This document shows positions 27,302 through 34,969 of a DNA stretch of 64,000 bases, piece after piece; the first letter of the stretch is position 1, and each line of letters begins with the position of its first letter. The translations under genes and the position numbers were made by a program. Origin of the DNA: Peptococcaceae bacterium SCADC1_2_3 (GTDB lineage: Bacteria; Bacillota; Desulfotomaculia; Desulfotomaculales; Nap2-2B). Under the pieces are notes generated by a model. That model was not told where the DNA came from. It worked only from the letters and a program-made list of their open reading frames with translations, and searched no databases. The DNA is taken from positions 55,611 through 119,610 of the forward strand of contig JJNX02000001.1 of NCBI GenBank assembly GCA_000681355.2, written 5' to 3'.

Positions 27302-27335
27302 AAAAATAAAAAAGCCTCACTCTTTTACGCGAAGC
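27302..27335 (-). terminator. Minus-strand hairpin terminator
   Basis: On the minus strand, GCTTCGC pairs with GTGAGGC (two G-T pairs), followed by TTTTTTATTTTT. It sits just 3' of the tRNA-3'-end-like fragment, in the position a tRNA terminator would take. Confidence 0.5.
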
Positions 27336-27347
27336 CCTAACTTTCCT

Positions 27348-27370
27348 GGTGCGCCCGGAGGGACTCGAAG
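27348..27370 (-). other. tRNA 3'-end fragment, possible attachment-site scar
   Basis: On the minus strand the segment reads TTCGAGTCCCTCCGGGCGCA then CCA, i.e. a T-loop, 3' acceptor strand and CCA. No matching 5' acceptor (GGTGCGC) or anticodon arm precedes it, so it is not a tRNA gene. Integrative elements that use tRNA 3' ends leave such copies. The rest of the 27175-27592 gap holds repeats A and B and no gene. Confidence 0.55.
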
Positions 27371-27500
27371 TGGCAATCACCTATATTCTAACCCTTGAAA
27401 ACTAAGGTTTTTTGCATTTATGTCTTAGAAAAGGGTGAAGTTGGGTTTAGGGTTGCTTTAAAAGCCTTAATATATTATTGTTTACCCTTTCTATAAAGAT

Positions 27501-27532
27501 TTGTAGGGGCTTTAAATTTAACGCCCCTACAA
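27501..27532. repeat. Family B palindromic repeat, intergenic copy
   Basis: A near-perfect palindrome: TTGTAGGGGC, an AT-rich centre (TTTAAATTTAAC), then GCCCCTACAA. A close relative is embedded in cbiD at 63391-63418. Confidence 0.85.
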
Positions 27533-27592
27533 AAGGCGCACTTTTCGAATGTCCCTTTGAGTTTTTGCCTTTCCAAAAAACCTGATGCCGGC

Positions 27593-28216
27593 TCATAAAA
27601 GCTCAAGTAAAACTATTTGCATTTTTTCAGGCATTTTACTGGCGTAAACTTCCAATTGGCTTTGTTTTTCGTAAGGATAAAACTTTAAGAACTCATCTAC
27701 GGAAGCGACGGGTAAATTTATATATTTTGTTTTATAGTGCATAGGAACTACATAAGACGGGTTTATTTGACTTATTACCTTTTTAGCTTCTGCCGCATCA
27801 ATGGTATAAAAACCACCTACCGGAATTAATAAAACATCAACCCTTCCTATTTCTTTTACCAGAGATTGATCAGGGATATGGCCCAAGTCGCCCAAATGGC
27901 ATATTCTTAAGTTTTCTGCATCTATAAGAAAGATAATGTTTTCACCCCGTTGGACTCCTTTTGCCTTATCGTGGAAAGAAGGAAACCCGGTTATTTTTAT
28001 GCCGTTAAAAGAATGTTCGCCTGTACTCTGAATTACTTGCGGCTTTCCAGTTAAAGCTTTAGTATAATTATGATCAAAATGTTGGTGGCTGACGGTTACC
28101 AAATCTGCCGTTGCCTTTAACTTAGGGTATCCTAATTGGGGATCAAAAGGGTCAGTTAATATTTTTTTGGCTGTTTCGATTAAAAAGCAAGCGTGACCAT
28201 GCCAGTAAATTTTCAT
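27593..28216 (-). CDS. UPF0173 metal-dependent hydrolase
   Basis: A 207-residue metallo-beta-lactamase-fold protein of the UPF0173/YtkL type. It opens with WHGHACFLIE, has a VSHQHFDHNYTKA metal motif, HLGDLGH and the terminal VPMHYKT. The start is ATG 28216 (MKIYWHG). The substrate is unknown. It is not obviously linked to its neighbours; recJ is separated from it by the repeat-rich gap. Confidence 0.9.
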   Translation of the reverse strand: MKIYWHGHACFLIETAKKILTDPFDPQLGYPKLKATADLVTVSHQHFDHNYTKALTGKPQVIQSTGEHSFNGIKITGFPSFHDKAKGVQRGENIIFLIDAENLRICHLGDLGHIPDQSLVKEIGRVDVLLIPVGGFYTIDAAEAKKVISQINPSYVVPMHYKTKYINLPVASVDEFLKFYPYEKQSQLEVYASKMPEKMQIVLLELL

Positions 28217-28298
28217 TTCTTAAAACCTCCAGACCTAAACAATTTATTTTAGCCTTCAATTTATTCCTAACGCTTTTAACGTTGCAGTTAGCGAGTCG

Positions 28299-28514
28299 CT
28301 ATAATTTGGGCGGGTCTAAATTACCCATTAGAGATTCAATTTCATAACGCAGGGCAAAGAAGGAACCCCGGTAGCAAGCAACTGTGGTACCGGGCAATTC
28401 TATGTTTTCGGTCACCTGTGTATAATGGCCTTCCGGATCAAACCAGACAACTAAACGATGGTCTCCCACCTGCCGGGCGATAATTTTTTTAAGGTAGTTG
28501 GTAACTGTACCCAC
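28299..28514 (-). pseudogene. PglZ N-terminal fragment (first copy)
   Basis: A 71-codon frame from GTG 28514 (after AAGGAG) reads as the beginning of a BREX PglZ-type phosphatase: ARQVGDHRLVVWFDPEGHY, then a PGTTVACYRGSFFALRYEIE segment. It stops after DPPKL, far short of the several-hundred-residue family. The upstream region and the first 38 codons are nearly identical to a second copy at 34746-34905, so the start of pglZ has been duplicated. It cannot encode a working PglZ. Confidence 0.65.
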
Positions 28515-28632
28515 GTTTGGTTCTCCTTATTACAGTCTTGCTTTTACTAATCAGATTATAACACTATAATACGATTTTTGGTTCAGTAACATTCACATAT
28601 AAAGCCGACTTTATCCAGGGCTTGACTTCTTT

Positions 28633-29046
28633 TTAGGGAATACAGGGGAAGGCCATTATTCTAAAATGTTGGTCAAAAGTAGCTATATACGAGATTCCCT
28701 TGAGCTTCAAGATAGCTGCGCTGGCGGCATCGGTCAGAGTGATGGAATGGTCGGAAAATTTGCTCAGAACCCTTTGGGCTTCTTCGAGTACAACCCAATC
28801 AACCCAGGCTATTTCGGTGAAATTCGACTTAACTTGCGTATTTATTAGCTCAAGAAATTTCAGAGCGGCTTCCGTCCCTAATTTCCGCATCAGCAGGGTG
28901 TAAGTCTCGGATAAGACGAGTTCAGAGGTGATGAGCAAAATTCCTTTTGCCTGCAAGTCGAGCATCAAATGGGCAGCCTCGCTGTGATACTGGTCGCCCC
29001 GGACGAGATATCCGAACCATACGCCGGTGTCAATAAAAGCTTTCAT
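28633..29046 (-). CDS. vapC: VapC-like PIN-domain toxin
   Basis: A 137-residue PIN-domain ribonuclease. The acidic residues are visible in AFIDTGVWFGYL (first Asp), LVLSETYTLL (Glu), and SITLTDAASAA plus ATFDQHF near the C-terminus. It begins three bases after the antitoxin stop, consistent with a TA operon. Its predicted action is endonucleolytic cleavage of RNA in the cytoplasm. The target is unknown. No lesion is visible. Confidence 0.85.
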   Translation of the reverse strand: MKAFIDTGVWFGYLVRGDQYHSEAAHLMLDLQAKGILLITSELVLSETYTLLMRKLGTEAALKFLELINTQVKSNFTEIAWVDWVVLEEAQRVLSKFSDHSITLTDAASAAILKLKGISYIATFDQHFRIMAFPCIP

Positions 29047-29049
29047 TAC

Positions 29050-29331
29050 TTAAGACCCTATATTCTCCGGGCCGTAGACAATTTCATCGTGTTTTTCTCC
29101 GGCCTTAAAACATTCCGGTCCACCCTCAAAAATTCCAATCGCCTTTAGAACGGGATTTTGTTCCAAAGGGGTACTGCGCCGCCTTTCCTGTTCCAGGTAT
29201 GCAGACAACGCCCGGCGAAGGATTTCTGATTCCGGTACTTTACAACTTATGGACCATTTTTTAAGCTCCTCACTTAGTGATACCGGTAGGTATAATTGGC
29301 GCCTGATCATCTTTGCGCTATTCATATTCAA
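29050..29331 (-). CDS. Ribbon-helix-helix antitoxin (VapB/CopG-type)
   Basis: A 93-residue RHH-type protein: the strand RRQLYLPVSLSEELKKWS is followed by helices ESEILRRALSAYLEQER, and the tail is variable and acidic (the likely toxin-binding part). It lies directly upstream of vapC. A perfect 12-base inverted repeat at 29361-29392, 30 bases upstream of the start, is a likely operator for autoregulation. Confidence 0.8.
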   Translation of the reverse strand: MNMNSAKMIRRQLYLPVSLSEELKKWSISCKVPESEILRRALSAYLEQERRRSTPLEQNPVLKAIGIFEGGPECFKAGEKHDEIVYGPENIGS

Positions 29332-29360
29332 AAACCACCTTTCGTTATCATTGTAACATT

Positions 29361-29392
29361 ATGGTGTATAATTATCAAGTATTATACACCAT
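29361..29392. promoter_or_regulatory. Operator palindrome of the vapBC operon
   Basis: A perfect inverted repeat with arms ATGGTGTATAAT (29361-29372) and ATTATACACCAT (29381-29392) and an eight-base spacer. Each arm contains a TATAAT/ATTATA, so the site overlaps a likely -10 element. Position upstream of an RHH antitoxin gene suggests repressor binding. Confidence 0.7.
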
Positions 29393-29590
29393 ATTTTTGA
29401 TTTTTCGTTTTCCTTTGTGTTGCTTTGTAAGTATAAATATTTCATTTTATTATACCATTATCTATTGATTATTGAATATTGGGGTAATTTTTTTAAAAAA
29501 GTTAGATAAATCAGAGGAAAAAATACCTCACATGTAGAATAGTTATAATTTATTTACCAAATTTTCTGGTCATCTTCAGGTGGGGGAAAA

Positions 29591-31234
29591 ATGATTAAAA
29601 ATAGCTTTATTTTTATCCCTGGAATTGGGGAAAAGACAGAAGAAGCTTTTTGGAAAAAAGGCATTTTAACCTGGGATGACTTTCAAGAGAAAAGTTCGAT
29701 TTTAAATTTAAGTGTTAGTAAGAAAAAAAATATCGGAGATTGTCTTGATAAAGCAAAAGAGGCTCTTGAATCTAAGCCCGTTTTTTCTTTTTTTGCCGCT
29801 AATTTGCCCCAAAGGGAACATTGGAGAATTTATAAGGAAGCCGGCAACAAAGTTTTGTTTTTAGATATTGAAACAACCGGGTTATCATTATACTACGATA
29901 AAATAACCCTTATTGGTACTTTCGATGGACATAAAGTTAAGGTTTTTATAAGGGAAAACAACCTGGGAGAATTTTTAAACTATATTCAAAATTATGATAT
30001 AATTATAACTTTTAATGGCAAGTTGTTCGATGTACCTTTTATTAAAAAAGAATTCCCGGAGGCTAAAATCCCTCCGATCCATATTGATTTGAGATATCTC
30101 CTGAGAAGTCTTGGGATAACCGGTCCTTTAAAAAAAATTGAAGAACAATTAGGCGTGAGACGGCCAGAAGAATTAAAGGAAATTAACGGAAGAATCGCCA
30201 CCATATTATGGAGTAGATTTAAAAAAGGAGATGATCAAGCTTTAGAAAAATTAGTCTTATATAATATCTATGATGTGGTCAACTTACAGGCTATTATGCA
30301 TTTATGCTATCAGCAAAAAGTTAAAGAACTTAAAATAAAAATAAATTCTGAAAAAATTAACCAAAAAACGGCTTCGAGCAGGCTAGAAGCCTGCCTGTCG
30401 GCAGACATGGCCTGCCCTACTAATCAAACAGAACATTTTACTCTCTTTGATGACCTTCCTAGTTTTAACGTACCCAAAATTATTACCCGGTATTCCCATG
30501 ATAGGGTAATGGAAGCTTACTTAAATGATGAGCTTTTATATAAAATTAACCAGTCTAAGATTAAGAGCATGGGTTTAAGAATAGAAGTTTTAATTCAAAA
30601 GATAAAAAATAAAAATTTCCTCCCTAGAGTAGTTGGAATAGATTTATCCGGCTCAGAAAAAAGAGATTCAGGTTTTTGTACGCTTGATGGAGAAAAAGCC
30701 TTTTTAGATTTAGTAAAGACGGATGAGGAAATTATCCTTAAAACAATAAATGCAGAACCGGCGGTAATATCAATAGATTCTCCCCTGGGTCTCCCAAAAG
30801 GCAGGTGTTGCGTTGACGATTCTTGTGCTTGCAGGAAATACGGAATTACCCGGGAATGTGAAAGGACATTAAAAAAAAGAGGAATCAATGTATATCCGTG
30901 CTTAATTAAAAGTATGCAGAAACTAACCGTGAGAGGAATTAAACTGGCCAATTATTTTAGAGAAATAGGATATGAAGTGATCGAGAGTTATCCTGGGGCA
31001 GCGCAAGATATTTTAGGGATACCTCGCAAAAGAATTGATTTACCTGAATTAGAAACTGATTTAAGGGACATAGGAATAAAACCTTGTGCTAAGAGTGAAG
31101 CAATAACCCATGATGAAATTGATGCCCTTGTTTGCGCTTTAGTGGGTTTCTTTTACCTTGCCGAAAGTTATGAAGCTTTGGGGAATGAAGAGGAAGGATA
31201 TTTAAGTTTACCTGTATTTGAAAATGAAGGGTAA
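29591..31234 (+). CDS. RNase H-like exonuclease fused to a DUF429 domain
   Basis: A 547-residue two-part protein. The N-terminus has a helix-hairpin-helix-like FIPGIGEKTEEAFWKKGI, then an RNase_H_2/YprB-type nuclease (LFLDIETTGLSLY, TFNGKLFDVPF, LYNIYDVVNLQAI with the expected acidic residues). From about residue 340 there is a DUF429 domain (VVGIDLSGSEKRDSGF, AVISIDSPLGLPKGR, HDEIDALVCALVG), itself RNase H-like. The linker carries a family A repeat (30376-30422) translated in frame. It heads an AT-rich operon and is followed within ten bases by the PurZ-like gene. I infer nucleic-acid cleavage; the operon role is unknown. Confidence 0.75.
   Translation: MIKNSFIFIPGIGEKTEEAFWKKGILTWDDFQEKSSILNLSVSKKKNIGDCLDKAKEALESKPVFSFFAANLPQREHWRIYKEAGNKVLFLDIETTGLSLYYDKITLIGTFDGHKVKVFIRENNLGEFLNYIQNYDIIITFNGKLFDVPFIKKEFPEAKIPPIHIDLRYLLRSLGITGPLKKIEEQLGVRRPEELKEINGRIATILWSRFKKGDDQALEKLVLYNIYDVVNLQAIMHLCYQQKVKELKIKINSEKINQKTASSRLEACLSADMACPTNQTEHFTLFDDLPSFNVPKIITRYSHDRVMEAYLNDELLYKINQSKIKSMGLRIEVLIQKIKNKNFLPRVVGIDLSGSEKRDSGFCTLDGEKAFLDLVKTDEEIILKTINAEPAVISIDSPLGLPKGRCCVDDSCACRKYGITRECERTLKKRGINVYPCLIKSMQKLTVRGIKLANYFREIGYEVIESYPGAAQDILGIPRKRIDLPELETDLRDIGIKPCAKSEAITHDEIDALVCALVGFFYLAESYEALGNEEEGYLSLPVFENEG
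30376..30422. repeat. Family A repeat in the nuclease/DUF429 gene
   Basis: GAGCAGGCTAGAAGCCTGCC, then an unrelated-looking GGCAGACATGG spacer, then CCTGCCCTACTA. Its complement shares TAGTAGGGCAGG and CAGGCTTCTAGCCTGCTCG with the cbiC and recJ-upstream copies. It is translated in frame as SRLEACLSADMACPT, between the two nuclease domains. Confidence 0.8.
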
Positions 31235-31243
31235 GCTTCGGGG

Positions 31244-32326
31244 GTGAGCAGTATTTCTATTGTAGTTGTTATTGGAGGTCAGTTTGGCTCGGAAGGTAAG
31301 GGAAAAATGACCGCCTATCTATGCCGGGAGTTTAATTTTGATGGGTGCGTCAGATGTGGTGGGCCAAATTCGGGCCATACTGTTACTATTAATGGCAAAC
31401 AGGTTGTCTTAAGACAAATCCCTGCCGGTGTGGTAAATCCCAATACTAAGCTTTTTCTTGCCGCGGGTTGCCTTATAGATTTAGATGTTTTATCAGAAGA
31501 GATAAGTTCGTTTAGCTTAGCTCCACAAAGACTGAGAATTGATTGCAATGCTGTTATTATAGAGCGGAAGGATAAACAAAAGGAAAAGGAAATGGGACTC
31601 GGCGCGTCAATTGGGTCTACGTGTACTGGTACGGGATTTGCAGTGGCTAAAAGGATTTTAAGGGAAAACGATGTAAAATTAGCTAGGTATATAAAAGAAT
31701 TAAGACCCTATCTTACTTGCGTATCGGAAGAAGTAATGTCTTTTCATTCAAAAGGTAAAAGCCTTGTAATTGAAGGAACGCAAGGATTTGGCCTCTCTGT
31801 ATATCATAGCCCCTATTATCCTTATGTTACAAGCAGAGATACTACAGCAGCCGGTTTTTTAAGTGAGGTTGGAATCAGTCCTTTTGTTGTTTCTGAAGTT
31901 ATTATGGTAATAAGAACATTCCCAATCAGAGTTGGAGGAAACTCAGGCCCTCTGCCGAAAGAAATTAATTGGGAGATTATCCAGCAAGAGAGCGGCTATC
32001 CATATAAGATTCAGGAATATACTTCGGTGACTAAAAAATTAAGGCGGGTAGCAAGGTTTGATGTTGAACTGGTAAAAAGGGCTATTTCTGTAAATAAACC
32101 TACTAAAATTGCCTTAATGGGTTTAGATTACCTGGATTATAGAAATAAAGGAGTAAAGTATTATAAACAATTTACCAAAAAAGCCAGTTCCTTTATTTAC
32201 TGGCTAGAACAAGAACTTGATGTTGAAATAAATTTTGTTGGTACAGGCCCGCTAGACCAGGAACTTGCTGATCGAACGAAGAACCACGGGGTGGAAATTG
32301 ATGAAAAAGGATTTGGAATTAAGTAA
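31244..32326 (+). CDS. PurZ-like adenylosuccinate synthetase family protein
   Basis: A 360-residue member of the PurA superfamily, about 70 residues shorter than housekeeping PurA. The P-loop reads QFGSEGKGK, so the Asp of the usual GDEGKGK is Ser16; the GHT histidine (His45) remains. Other features I remember from phage PurZ (N6-succino-2-amino-dAMP synthase) are present: IGST, EGTQGFGLS, YPYVTSRDTT and SVTKKLRRV. The PurA guanine-contact TKLD is MGLD. GTG 31244 is the start. It lies in a four-gene operon with a deoxynucleoside kinase, which supports a deoxynucleotide substrate. PurZ assignment is inferred; a divergent IMP-using PurA is the alternative. Confidence 0.7.
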   Translation: MSSISIVVVIGGQFGSEGKGKMTAYLCREFNFDGCVRCGGPNSGHTVTINGKQVVLRQIPAGVVNPNTKLFLAAGCLIDLDVLSEEISSFSLAPQRLRIDCNAVIIERKDKQKEKEMGLGASIGSTCTGTGFAVAKRILRENDVKLARYIKELRPYLTCVSEEVMSFHSKGKSLVIEGTQGFGLSVYHSPYYPYVTSRDTTAAGFLSEVGISPFVVSEVIMVIRTFPIRVGGNSGPLPKEINWEIIQQESGYPYKIQEYTSVTKKLRRVARFDVELVKRAISVNKPTKIALMGLDYLDYRNKGVKYYKQFTKKASSFIYWLEQELDVEINFVGTGPLDQELADRTKNHGVEIDEKGFGIK

Positions 32327-33219
32327 AAAATACCCAGAGTATCTACCTTGTTGTCCCGAGGAAGATCCCAAAGGTGAGCCCGGTGTACTTTTAAGTGACG
32401 AAATAGAAAGGTACGTTTGTGAATTTAAATTAATTGACCCTTTTAACAGTGAGAATTTAAAGGCTGCTTCTTATCAATTAACAGTTGGGGATGAATATGC
32501 CGTTGGAGGAGAAATAGGTAAACTTTATGACGAAGCTGGCAAAAATAAAATAAAAATCCCTCCTTTTGAAGTGACTGTAATTAAAACTAAAGAAATGATT
32601 AATATGCCACGTTTTTTAATAGGCCGTTGGAATATACGAGTATCAAAAGCTTATGATGGTTTGCTTTGGGTTGGTGGCCCTCAAGTTGATCCAGGTTATG
32701 TTGGTCATCTGTATTGTCCTATATATAACCTTTCAAATAGAGAGGTTATATATAGGGTTGGGAGAGGCTATTGCTACAATTGATTTTGTTAGAACAACTT
32801 CTTTTAAAAAAGGAAAAAGCAAAGAGTTTCCTCGCCCACCAAAGCGAACAAAATTTAGTCATTATGATCCAGAAAGAGTAAAAAGTGCTTTATTTACAGA
32901 AGCTGGGCAAAAAATCAAGGAAGCAGAAGATAAAATAGAAAAATTTGGATCGAAGCTAGATTCGTTTATTATTATTACTCTAACTATTATTGCTATTTTA
33001 ATTGCAGCTTTATCCATCCTTGTCACTTCAGGTGAAAAAACTTCAGTTTCTTTACCTATCTGGACTTACTTTAGCGTTGGTGTTTCTATAATAGCTTTAT
33101 CTGTTTCTTTATCTTTAAAGGTTAAAGAATGGAAAGATTTCTGGTTTAAAATTATAGTTATTGTTTACATTATTTTATCAGCAATAGCCATTATTTATTT
33201 GGGAGCAAAAGTTTTATGA
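32301..33219 (+). pseudogene. Membrane-anchored dCTP deaminase/dUTPase-fold protein, frameshifted
   Basis: ATG 32301 overlaps the end of the PurZ-like gene. The first 150 residues follow the dCTP deaminase/dUTPase trimer fold (SYQLTVGDEY, LIGRWNIRVS, QVDPGYVGHLYCPIYNLSN). The position of the catalytic Glu of dCTP deaminases appears to be Pro140, so deamination is doubtful. At about 32757-32768 (GGGAGAGG) the frame shifts; the other frame continues as GEAIATIDFVRTTSF, a soluble linker, a coiled-coil-like segment and three hydrophobic helices, to the stop at 33217-33219. One base fewer restores a protein of about 305 residues. It may be a mutation, a sequencing error or programmed frameshifting. 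A nucleotide sensor at the membrane is speculation. Confidence 0.65.
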
Positions 33220-33842
33220 CCAAAATATTAAGTTTTGAAGGCTGTGTAGGTGCTGGTAAAACTAGCCTAACTAACTATTTTTCCCATGAATTAAAAGTTG
33301 GTAAGATTTTAGAAGAATATGATAAAAACCCCTTTTTAAAAGAGTTTTATAAAACTGGTTCAAACGTAAGCTTGGAAACTGAAATTACCTTCTTGCTAAT
33401 CCATTACGCTCAATTAAAATGTACGTTAAGAGATAACCAAACTCCTTTTTTAATTACTGATTTTTCTATTGAAAAAGACCTGGTATATGCCAAGCTGAAC
33501 TTAAAAAAAGATGAATTGATAATTTTTGAAAATATATATAATTATATAGTTCAAAAAGTTGGACTTCCAGAATTAGTTTTATATATAGATTTATCCCTAA
33601 AGGTACTAAGAAGGAGAATTTACCAGAGAGGCCGACCTTATGAAATGAATGCCGACCCAGAATACTTTAAAAAAATTAACGATAGGGTAAAAGAGTATTT
33701 CAAAAATGAAGCAAAAAGTAAAGTGTATTTTTTTGACGTTGATGATTTAGAGTTAGATCCTGATAATAAAAAGCTTGGTCAAATCCGGAATAAAATTTTA
33801 GAAGTAATAAAAGAAAAAAATACGTTAAATTATATTAAGTAA
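33216..33842 (+). CDS. Deoxynucleoside kinase family protein
   Basis: A 208-residue P-loop kinase of the dNK (deoxyadenosine/deoxyguanosine kinase) family. Walker A is FEGCVGAGKTSLTNYF, the substrate region contains ITDFSIEKDLVYAKLNL in place of the usual ERS motif, and the LID is YQRGRPYEMNADPEYF. It phosphorylates a deoxynucleoside to the monophosphate; the base preference is unknown. ATG 33216 overlaps the preceding stop (ATGA), so it is translationally coupled. Together with the PurZ-like gene it points to a deoxypurine pathway. It is AT-rich relative to neighbours and probably acquired. Confidence 0.82.
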   Translation: MTKILSFEGCVGAGKTSLTNYFSHELKVGKILEEYDKNPFLKEFYKTGSNVSLETEITFLLIHYAQLKCTLRDNQTPFLITDFSIEKDLVYAKLNLKKDELIIFENIYNYIVQKVGLPELVLYIDLSLKVLRRRIYQRGRPYEMNADPEYFKKINDRVKEYFKNEAKSKVYFFDVDDLELDPDNKKLGQIRNKILEVIKEKNTLNYIK

Positions 33843-33875
33843 AATTTTAGAACTAAGGCTGTCTTTTATATGCCA

Positions 33876-34746
33876 TCACCTTAAATGGTTGTTTTTAAGC
33901 TGCCTGCTTACAGAAGACCACTCATATTTACCTTTGGATAATTCTAGCCAATATTTTTTGGCCTCGCTCCACGGAACAAGTTCCCATAAGGGCGCTATAC
34001 TCAGGGCAACGCCGTCGTTTAGGTCAGGTTCCAGGTAAAGCCGGGCGGCTTTTTCGAGTTTATCTCGAAAATCAGTTAATTCGGTAAGAAAAGCTTCCTG
34101 CCGTTCGATTTCTTTTTCCAGTTGTTTGGCTTCCCGCCCGCCTGTACCGGCTCTGGCCCGTAAAGCACGTAGTTCAACCAGGCGGTTTTCTTCCTTTTGC
34201 AGTTTAGGCCGGACGTAATTTTCCAGGGCCTTAAAGAGAATGTTCCTGTCCAGACGGTGGTAGTAAATCCAGAGGGAGTAGTTTTTTTGCTGATTGCAGC
34301 AGCCAGTAAATAGGCGCCTTGCGGCGGCTTTTTGAGTGGCGCTTAAGATGATAGTCAAAAAAGCCACCTTTTCCTGGTTTGCGGAAATATTCCCTTAAAT
34401 GCTTTACGCCCAGGATTGTACAGGCCTCCTGCTCAATATTTTGGACCCGCTCTTCAAAGAGCAATTCTAAGACATTATGCACCCGGCCAACAATGTCATC
34501 ACCGTGGCCTTCCTCATCAACAAGAATGCCGTCCCATTTAATTTTCAGCGGATATTCATAATCAGAAACAGCAGGTTTTTTAACTATTTCTTCCGGAGGC
34601 AAGGTAATGGCATCTGGCCGTGCTCGCAGCCACTCTTCGATTACTATTCCTGCCGTTTTGGCCGGCAAACCATCGGGTCCCACAAGCATACCCGGCGGGC
34701 AAACAGGAAGCGGGTCAAATGGCTCCTGCAGCTTTGGGACCAGCAT
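33876..34746 (-). pseudogene. PglX-type methyltransferase C-terminal remnant (first)
   Basis: C-terminal third of a BREX PglX adenine methyltransferase. The first frame (34746 down to about 34275) includes DYEYPLKIKWDGILVDEEGH and APIYWLLQSAKK. It breaks at an A7 tract; the second frame continues NYSLWIYYHRLDRNILFKAL, a charged coiled-coil region, LEPDLNDGVALSIAPLWELV and KYEWSSVSRQL to the stop at 33876. One extra A restores the frame. The catalytic N-terminal part is absent: the upstream side is joined to a pglZ start at the GAAAACATA junction (about 34746). It is therefore dead twice over. Confidence 0.75.
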
Positions 34747-34859
34747 ATGTTTTCGGCCACCTGTGTATAATGGCCTTCAGGATCAAACCAGACAACTAAA
34801 CGATGGTCTTCCACCTGCCTGGCAATAATTTTTTTAAGGTAGTTGGTAACTATACCCAC
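34746..34859 (-). pseudogene. PglZ N-terminal fragment (second copy) joined to pglX
   Basis: The first 38 codons of pglZ (GTNYLKKIIARQ-type start, HRLVVWFDPEGHYTQVAEN) begin at 34859, again after AAGGAG. The sequence then runs into pglX internal sequence in a different frame. Together with its upstream DNA (to about 34905) it is about 93 percent identical by eye to 28401-28557, a direct repeat 6.3 kb apart. Recombination between such copies could explain the truncations. Confidence 0.65.
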
Positions 34860-34969
34860 GTTTGGTTCTCCTTATTACAGTCTTTCTTTTACCAATCAAA
34901 TTATTTTCGCTACTGGAATTTCCTCCACGATTTTCTGCTGTTAATATTTACTAATAAACCATATTGTTA

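Noticed and set aside
27348..27370. A complete tRNA gene on the minus strand
   Set aside because: Only the 3' acceptor strand, T-loop and CCA are present; no complementary 5' acceptor or anticodon arm occurs within 100 bases upstream.
31244..32326. Housekeeping adenylosuccinate synthetase PurA
   Set aside because: The protein is about 70 residues short, lacks the P-loop Asp, and sits in an accessory operon with deoxynucleotide genes rather than with purine genes.
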